Positions 57,641-64,000 of a DNA stretch of 64,000 bases are shown piece after piece. The stretch is from Rhipidocladum racemiflorum (Eukaryota; Streptophyta; Magnoliopsida; Poales; Poaceae), in NCBI GenBank assembly GCA_036346355.1, contig CM070580.1, positions 27,881,374-27,945,373 of the forward strand, in the 5' to 3' direction. Each line of letters begins with the position of its first letter. Within the stretch, counting starts at the first letter, position 1. A program made the translations under genes and the position numbers. The notes below the pieces were generated by a model. The model had not been told where the DNA came from, did no database searches, and saw nothing but the letters and a program-made list of their open reading frames with translations.

Positions 57641-59196
57641 TAATAACTAATCAATTAGGAACAGTATTGCTCGTTTACGTCTCGTCCTTGTCCTGTAACC
57701 ATGGACGTTTTTTGTTTTCACGGGTTAGAGATGGCGCTGAAATGACACAAGGATCTTGTGTCAGTGTTTGAATCCTGCGTTCTTGCAGACTAGAGTGTCC
57801 ATTTCCGGGTCACCATCGAGAGAAACTTCAAATTTCTGCAGAATTCTGTGTTTATGTGCTCGAAATAGGTATAGTGACAATTCTAACTTGCAACTGACAA
57901 GTGTCACCTCTACGACTAGTTTTATCTGTCAGATAATGCTAAAACAACCATTCTTAATCGGTGACTAGTCAACCAGGCTTAACGTCAATTCCCAACCAAA
58001 TAACTGAAACTTGCTTACCTGTCACCGCATGCCCGTCCTCCTCGCCGCCGTCGGTCTCGCTGAAGTTGCCGCCGTGCACGCTGGCGCATCGGAACTCCAT
58101 CCGGTTCTCCGTGAGCGTTCCGGTCTTGTCGGAGAAGACGTACTTGATCTGCCCCAGGTCCTCGTTGATGTTGAGCGCCCTGCATTGGAACCTGGTCTGC
58201 CTCTTGCCGTCGAACATGTGCTTGTCCTGCACCATGAAGTAGGCTTGCCCCACCCTGACGAGCTCCATGGATATGAACAGCGCGATGGGGATCATCACCT
58301 GGAACTGTATCACCGCCATCATGAACGTGAACGCCACCTGCGCACCCGTCCCGTACCAATTGTAGTCCTTGTCGTCGTTGGACGAGTAATCTTTCTTGCG
58401 GAAGAACGGGATGACTCCGAGCTCGTCTCCATGGTCTCCGAGCCAGATGCCGGCGAGGAGCGACACGACGGAGCAGAGGAGGGCCAGGGCGACGGCTAGC
58501 AAGATGGTCTCGCGGTTCATGTGCGTCTCTAGGTGGCTGCGTTTGGACGGTGCCCCCGAGCTGTTGAGCATGACCTTGGTGTCCCAGCCGGTGTACACGG
58601 CCACGCCGATGGCCCAGGCCGTGTTCTTGAGCTCGCAGCCGCGAAGCATGATGTTGGAGGTGCCGAGGGAGACGGCGCGGCGGCCGTCGAGGTCGACAGT
58701 GGCGAGGAAGCCGTAGATGTTGCGGTTGGGCTTCTCGCACTTGATGACCCCCGCGAGCGCCTCCGACGGCGTGGGCATGGTCTCCTGCTTGGCGTAGCGC
58801 GTCTTGAGATTGGACTCGCCGTCGAGATTGACGGTCTGGACGTAGGCCACGCCGGTGGGGTCGCTTGTGGACACAAGCACCATGTCGCACGGCAGCGTCT
58901 CGTTGGCCACCACGCGCACCACCTTGCCCACCTGTATCTCCTTCCAAAGCTTCGGCCGAAACACGCCGTCCACGAGCACCGACGCAGTGCGGTTATTCTC
59001 ATTCTTGTCCGACCGGTGCCGCCTCCAGTCCTCGTACGCGTCCTTAACCGCCGTCACGCCGAGCACGAACGCCAGCGGCAGGATGGACGCGATCGGCGAG
59101 AAGACGCCGAGCTGCGGCACCTGGTTCAGCGCCGCCAGGATGAGGAAGTAGACGTAGGCCACCCGGTGGAACTGCTCGTAGAGGTTGCGCGGGATG

Positions 59197-59813
59197 TGTT
59201 AGGAGTGGATAATCTCTCACGTGAACACAATGGACACAACTCACACTTACACGTGAAACTCAAGAAGATGAACAGTACACAGAGAATCTTGGCGACGCAG
59301 CAACACAACTATGCGTCTTGTTTTCTGTTACCCTTTCACTTGACTAAAACAGGGACTTACAAGGCTTTATAAAGTCTCACGCACACATGCAGTGGCCTAC
59401 TGCCTAACCGCACTACAACCCACTAATACCATGACTTAACTAATGGATGCATGCAGCTACTCTCCAGGAAGACTAACTCAACACACGTACATGTCTCAAC
59501 TAACTCGAACACACCTGGAGTTAGTCTCTCGACTCGGCGACGTGGACATGTTCACCTCCTCTCAGCGCTGCATGCTCTAACCAACGGAACTAAATATGGT
59601 GACTAATTCCAGTAGCGCATGCATATATACCTGCACGTACACTCAACTGATGGCAGCCGATCCGCCCGCCCATTTGTTGATCTCGCTATCGTGCCATGAC
59701 GCCATGCATGTAGCTAACTTGGAAATCAGTCTACATAGACTCGATACGGCAACAAAGCCATGAAACACAATTAAACATGATAAACACTAAGGCAACAAGA
59801 TTAATTTCCAACA
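59197..59813 (-). repeat. 3' LTR of the gag-only element
   Basis: Same length as the 5' copy. Differences cluster near 59388-59400 and 59665-59700. Confidence 0.85.
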
Positions 59814-59863
59814 ATCACCCCCTTAATCTTGTTGGCTTTATTTGAGCACCTCCTCGCCGGGCT

Positions 59864-60342
59864 TCAAAGCAATGCCAGCTCCTCATCCGCATCAGCAAGA
59901 AGTGCCTCCTCCTTCCTCGGCTTGCGACACTCTTTAGCAAAATGCCCATAATCATTACAATTATAGCATCTCACTTTTGCCTTGTCGAACCTTCGATTCC
60001 CGCGGCTTTGTCCACATGTACCGCAATTTGCACGGTCGAAAGAACCCTCACCTTCGCGCTTCAACGATCGGGCCTCCCACTCGGCGCGGGTGAGAAGAAC
60101 ACGCTCCACACCGTCGCCATCGTCGACGTCGTAACCGCGAAGTCGCTCCTCATGCGCACCTTCATCTTGATCGCCCATGCTGCATAATTGCTCGTCGTGA
60201 GCATCGGATAGTGCAGCGAGACGGCGAAACTCTCCTTCGCCGCCACACCCGACGATGCCTCATCTCCGGTGACGCCACTTCCCGAAGAGCGCGGCATGAT
60301 CTTGGGCATATGCGGAATCAAGAACTCAGGCTCTGATACCAA
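59864..60342 (-). pseudogene. gag: shortened copia gag in the gag-only element
   Basis: The first frame (60342-60061) has the copia Gag N terminus (FAVSLHYPMLTTSNYAAWAIK). The second, overlapping frame (60178-59864) has the zinc knuckle CYNCNDYGHFAKEC after a basic linker and ends DADEELALL. The central Gag region is missing and the two parts are in different frames, so an internal deletion joined the N terminus to the nucleocapsid part. Retention of both the N-terminal part and the zinc knuckle may be chance or may help RNA packaging by another element. That is inference. Confidence 0.75.
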
Positions 60343-60343
60343 A

Positions 60344-60960
60344 TGTTAGGAGCGGATAATCTCTCACGTGAACACAATGGACACAACTCACACTTACACG
60401 TGAAACTCAAGAAGATGAACAGTACACAGAGAATCTTGGCGACGCAGCAACACAACTATGCGTCTTGTTTTCTGTTACCCTTTCACTTGACTAAAACAGG
60501 GACTTACAAGGCTTTATAAAGTCTCACGCACACATGCAAAGGGCCTCTTGCCTAACCGCACTACAACCCACTAATACCATGACTTAACTAATGGATGCAT
60601 GCAGCTACTCTCCAGGAAGACTAACTCAACACACGTACATGTCTCAACTAACTCGAACACACCTGGAGTTAGTCTCTCGACTCGGCGACGTGGACATGTT
60701 CACCTCCTCTCAGCGCTGCATGCTCTAACCAACGGAACTAAATATGGTGACTAATTCCAGTAGCGCATGCATATATACCTGCACGTACACTCAACTGATG
60801 GCAGCCGATCCGCCCACTTCGCTGTTGATCTCGCATCGTGCCACGACGCCATGCATGTAGCTAACTTGGAAATCAGTCTACACAGACTCGATACGGCAAC
60901 AAAGCCATGAAACACAATTAAACATGATAAACACTAAGACAACAAGATTAATTTCCAACA
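60344..60960 (-). repeat. 5' LTR of the gag-only element
   Basis: This copy precedes the primer binding site in the minus-strand reading direction. It contains CTTTATAAAG near 60509-60518, a possible TATA-like motif. Confidence 0.85.
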
Positions 60961-61418
60961 GGATGAAGGTGAAGATGGAGTACTTGGTCGTCCGGACGGA
61001 GTTGTCCGGGAACCTGGCCGGCGGCCCGTTCGTGCGCTCCGCGTCGTTGATGTACACAAACCGCGCGTCCTCGTCGCGGAGGTCTCGCTGCGAGCCGGCA
61101 CGCTCGGACGCGGACCGCCTCGTCGGCACCCGCGACGCCGGGCCTCGACCTGGCGCGCTGGAAGCTCTCGAACGACGACCCGGCGGACTCGGCCCTCGAT
61201 CCCGACTGGATGACGTCGGCGGCGAACGTAACCGACGACGTGTCGGCCACTGACTGCAGCGACCACGACCTCGTCGAGCTCGACGGCGAGTACTTCAGTA
61301 ACGGCGACGGCACCGGGTCGGGCAACCTGGCGGGCACGTCCATACCAGCTCCCGTAGCTTCCCGTGGCTGTTGCGGCGGCGATGAAGATGTCGGCAGCAA
61401 TGGCCATTCGGGTCGCAT

Positions 61419-62035
61419 GCTTCTGTACTGGTGCTGACTAAGCACCAAGAAACTACTTAGGCGCAGATCAGATAAGGTTGGATTTAGCGAGGCAGGTAGC
61501 AAGAAGGGATCATTAGTAAATTTGTCTGCACTGGAGTTTACTGGACGAGTGGCCAAGTTTTTGGAGGGATCGCTTCGTGGTTTGCGCGACACGGACGGGG
61601 AGTTCCAAGGAGCTGAAGCGTGCCGCCGAGCCGTTTGCGGGGAATGCGGAGGAGAAGCTCGAATTGTAAAGAGGACGCGGATGTTTTGTCAGATCAGAGG
61701 GGTGTGAGATAACGGAGATGCGATGGAATTAATGGCGTACAAAAGAAAGTCGGTGGACGGCGGGCGCACGAATTGGACCGGAAGGTGCCAGCGGTTGATC
61801 TTGTGCCGGCGATGGCTGCGAATGGACCGAGTTCACTGGGTTAAGACAGGAGCGCCGCCAGCATTTTGAAGGACTGCTTTTAACGGTAATGTTAGCCATC
61901 GACACGTAGAAATGTAGAATCGGACTCCTCGCTTCTCTGCCAACTGCTCTTCACCTCGAATGCACCTGCTTGCCTATTTGCTCTAAGCCCCATATCGTCC
62001 GCAGGGTTAACCTTATCGTCAGGTGTGATTTTCGG
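61419..62035. other. upstream region of the truncated flippase copy
   Basis: The exon 1 frame stays open to 61592 but the sequence looks like leader. No other gene is seen. Confidence 0.4.
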
Positions 62036-62039
62036 ATGA

Positions 62040-62460
62040 ACAGTGAAATTCGATAATCGCAAAAATCGAGCCGAAAATCGGTCGAAAATCGCAAAAAATC
62101 GCGTAAAATTCAAAAAACAGATTTTTTGAAAAAAAAATCAAAAACGTGGAAAATCGACGAAAATCGGTGGAAAATCGACGAAAATTGGTGAAAAATCGAC
62201 AACCATGTTGATTTTTTTTGTGCGGTCGACTTTTGTAGCGATTTTCGACGATTTTTGACGAAAATCGACCGATTTCCACCGATTTTCGACCGGTTTTTGA
62301 CACGTAAATTTTTTCGAATTTTCGAATTTTTTTGAATTTTTTTTTGAATCGGATCGGTTTATCGACCGGTTTTTGATATCGAGTCAGCGATATGATTAAA
62401 ATCGCGAAAATCGACCGGTTTTAAATCGATATTGGCGGTTCTTTGTTTGTTGTCTTTGTA
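62040..62460. repeat. self-similar AT/CG-rich repeat built on AAAATCG
   Basis: Short phrases such as AAAATCGGTCGAAAATCG and GATTTTCGACGATTTT recur many times in both orientations, so the segment can fold on itself at many registers. No coding frame is meaningful. Confidence 0.65.
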
Positions 62461-62476
62461 GTGCGTCCAGCTCTAA

Positions 62477-62691
62477 GGCCATTCACAGTGGGAGTTTCAT
62501 TTTCATTAATGATGTATCACATCATCATGTTTGGTGGCATAGCAAGATAATTATGAAGAGAGAGATAGAAAGAGTTTCAGGGAGGTGAGTGAGTTTCATC
62601 TAGATGAAACCTGAGATACACGGTTACCTAGACAAAAGTTGATGTGACACTCTTGGAAACTGAGAAATAAAACTATGCACTGGGAATAGCC
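62477..62691. mobile_element. Tourist-like MITE, 215 bp, TAA target duplication
   Basis: It starts GGCCATTCACAGTGGGAG and ends GCACTGGGAATAGCC, with TAA on both sides (62474-62476 and 62692-62694). Confidence 0.85.
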
Positions 62692-62699
62692 TAATGGCA

Positions 62700-63130
62700 C
62701 TAGATCCCCTCTTCTCTACTCTCTCCAGTCCCTCGCCCTCTCCCCCATCCATCCTCTCTTTAGCTCGACGACGATAGGGTCCTGTAGGTAGCTTGTCATT
62801 TGGCGATTAGAAGAGCCCACATGACAAACAACGAACGGTGGAGCGGCGCGATGTGGACGGCAAGCAGCACGACCAACAACAAGGCGGGCCTGAACGATGA
62901 CGCACTAGGCCTGTGTTTCTTATATCCAGGCGTTCCGGTGAAGCCAGCCGGCTCCCTCGGAGGAGCTTAGCTACTCTCCATTGTCGCATGCCTCCCTCTT
63001 TTGGTATGTTTTTTTTTTGTTGCAGACGTTTATTAAATTTGTTGCAACACACTTTGCTTATTGCTGGAAGTGGTATTATTTATTGCAATGTTTCTTTCAT
63101 AAATCTAGTAGGAAGAGGTATTTTGTTGCA
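62700..63130. other. intergenic DNA, no gene seen
   Basis: No supported frame; a CT-rich stretch lies near 62706-62760. Confidence 0.4.
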
Positions 63131-63134
63131 GTAT

Positions 63135-63985
63135 GTTGTATAGAATAAAATCTCAGCGAAACCTCGGATCGGCCATGGATGAGATTACAAATCCCAGATA
63201 AATAAAAAAATTCAAAATTTTCAAAATGCTAACTTCGAAAATCTCAACAAGATTTTGTGTTTTTGGCCGGATTGCTATTTTTTGTGCTGGATTTGGGACC
63301 AATTTTTTTAGAGAATTAGAATGTTATTTATGAGGAATACATGTAAACAAATTTGCAATATGCATACATACAAATATATATATATATGCATATGTATGCA
63401 TGTAATGTTATGCATCTTTTGTCAATGAAGAGCAGGTGCATACTGTATTTCAACTAAAACTGAGAATTCTATGACTTATGTTATCTATGCACCTTATTTC
63501 GTCAATATGGTTAAAACTTGAAAATAAAAGTACTTTACTTAAGTGATAAATGTGCATCTTATTTCATGAAAACCCTTGAAGGCCCCAATCCAATTTCTTT
63601 TGTGCCAAATAGCGTATGTACATAAATTCTTTCATGATTTTTTGAAAACTTTTCCTATTTTTTTCTATCCACGGGAGACCATTTTACAGTATTTCGCATT
63701 GCCATAATTTTTAAAATTCCTCAGGCTTGATCATCATCTAAAAATTTTATGAAAACATTAGTGATGCGTTAGGACTATCCAAAAAAATTCAAAATTTTAT
63801 AATGCATTTTGGACCAATTTTCGTTCGATTAAAAATCACCGAGATATCTCTCGGAAATTTTGGTAAAAAAAATGGATTTGAATTTTCTCTAGATTTCATC
63901 TAAAATTTCCAAATCTCGTTGGAATTTTGGATTTTAGTCCCCTCCGAGATATAATTCAAAAACAAAATTTGAAACCTTGATGTTG
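63135..63985. repeat. AT-rich dispersed repeat, relative of 29590-30565
   Basis: CTTGATCATCATCTAAAAAT, ATTAGTGATGCGTTAGGAC and TTTTGGACCAATTTTCG match phrases at 30280-30380. The right end TTTGAAACCTTG matches the GAACCTTG end there. The left boundary is uncertain. Confidence 0.5.
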
Positions 63986-64000
63986 CATCACATTATTTTC

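Larger units (their letters stand above)
59197..60960 (-). mobile_element. gag-only copia-type LTR retrotransposon, 1764 bp, GGATG target duplications
   Basis: Two LTRs of 617 bp (59197-59813 and 60344-60960) each start TGTTAGGAG and end AATTTCCAACA on the plus strand. They differ at about a dozen positions by eye. GGATG is directly repeated at 59192-59196 and 60961-60965. The 530-bp interior, read on the minus strand, has a TGGTATCAGAGC primer site (initiator Met tRNA) after the 5' LTR, a shortened gag and a polypurine tract TTAAGGGGGTGAT before the 3' LTR. There is no protease, integrase or reverse transcriptase, so it needed help from a full-length relative. It sits inside exon 1 of the truncated flippase copy. 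Confidence 0.93.
55841..61418 (-). pseudogene. truncated, interrupted P4-type ATPase copy (exons 1 and 2 only)
   Basis: Exon 1 is in two parts (61418-60961 and 59196-58019), separated by an LTR retrotransposon. Exon 2 is 56144-55841. Exon 1 has a VTFAAD-containing N terminus as in ALA1, DEDARFVYIND, YEQFHRVAYVYF, DGES, DKTGT and a GT donor. Exon 2 has GESPDEQALVYAAAAYG and a donor in the same place and phase as the intact gene at 45282-49552. Exons 3-7, with the rest of the nucleotide and phosphorylation domains and the last six membrane segments, are absent down to the intact gene. The PISL motif reads PIAL. A frameshift lies near 61100-61170. Apart from that and the insertion the frame is open, so the damage looks fairly recent. 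It cannot make a working flippase. Confidence 0.88.

Noticed and set aside
57969..59162. Second functional flippase gene
   Set aside because: Only exons 1 and 2 exist, exon 1 is interrupted by a retrotransposon and carries a frameshift.

Overview
The window looks like plant nuclear DNA from a grass (Poaceae). Three things suggest this: Tat-type Ty3/gypsy and Sirevirus-type Ty1/copia retrotransposons, a dense load of grass-style MITEs (Stowaway-, Tourist-, CACTA-, hAT- and Micron-like), and intron-containing genes. The genus cannot be named from the sequence alone. There is no bacterial-type gene organisation, no CRISPR array and no convincing tRNA or rRNA gene.

Only two host genes look intact. 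On the minus strand at 19674-22289 is a three-exon WUSCHEL-related homeobox gene of the WOX11/WOX12 clade. On the minus strand at 45282-49552 is a seven-exon P4-type ATPase (phospholipid flippase, ALA1-like) whose exon phases all agree and give a 1120-residue product. About 6 kb upstream of the flippase, on the same strand, lies a second flippase copy (55841-61418) that keeps only exons 1 and 2. It is broken by a 1764-bp gag-only LTR retrotransposon with perfect GGATG target-site duplications, and its first intron holds a Stowaway-like MITE that was itself split by a solo LTR.

Layout. 1-8217: 3' two thirds of a Tat-clade gypsy element on the plus strand (pol with extra RNase H and integrase, a long antisense coding region, a minisatellite, 3' LTR), inserted into the gag of a second Tat element on the minus strand (8218-9701). 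9.7-17.5 kb: MITEs, a tRNA-derived SINE-like head, a decayed Sirevirus gag, degenerate short-period repeats and a three-copy 260-bp tandem array. 17.5-23 kb: the WOX gene and its flanks. 23-28.2 kb: MITEs, a 75-bp tandem array and a decayed Mutator-like transposase. 28.2-31.7 kb: copia 3' LTR, an AT-rich repeat and a fold-back element sitting between two TA microsatellites. 31.7-45 kb: mostly unannotated intergenic DNA with several well-bounded MITEs and a hAT-like composite at 38.1-40.3 kb. 45.3-61.4 kb: the flippase gene and its broken partner. 61.4-64 kb: more repeats.

The host genes do not form a pathway. The WOX gene is expected to act in root or stem-cell transcriptional control and the flippase in membrane lipid asymmetry. 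The main story is repeated nested insertion, with two LTRs of one family found in the same MITE family. All positions were worked out by eye. No alignment, search or expression evidence was available.
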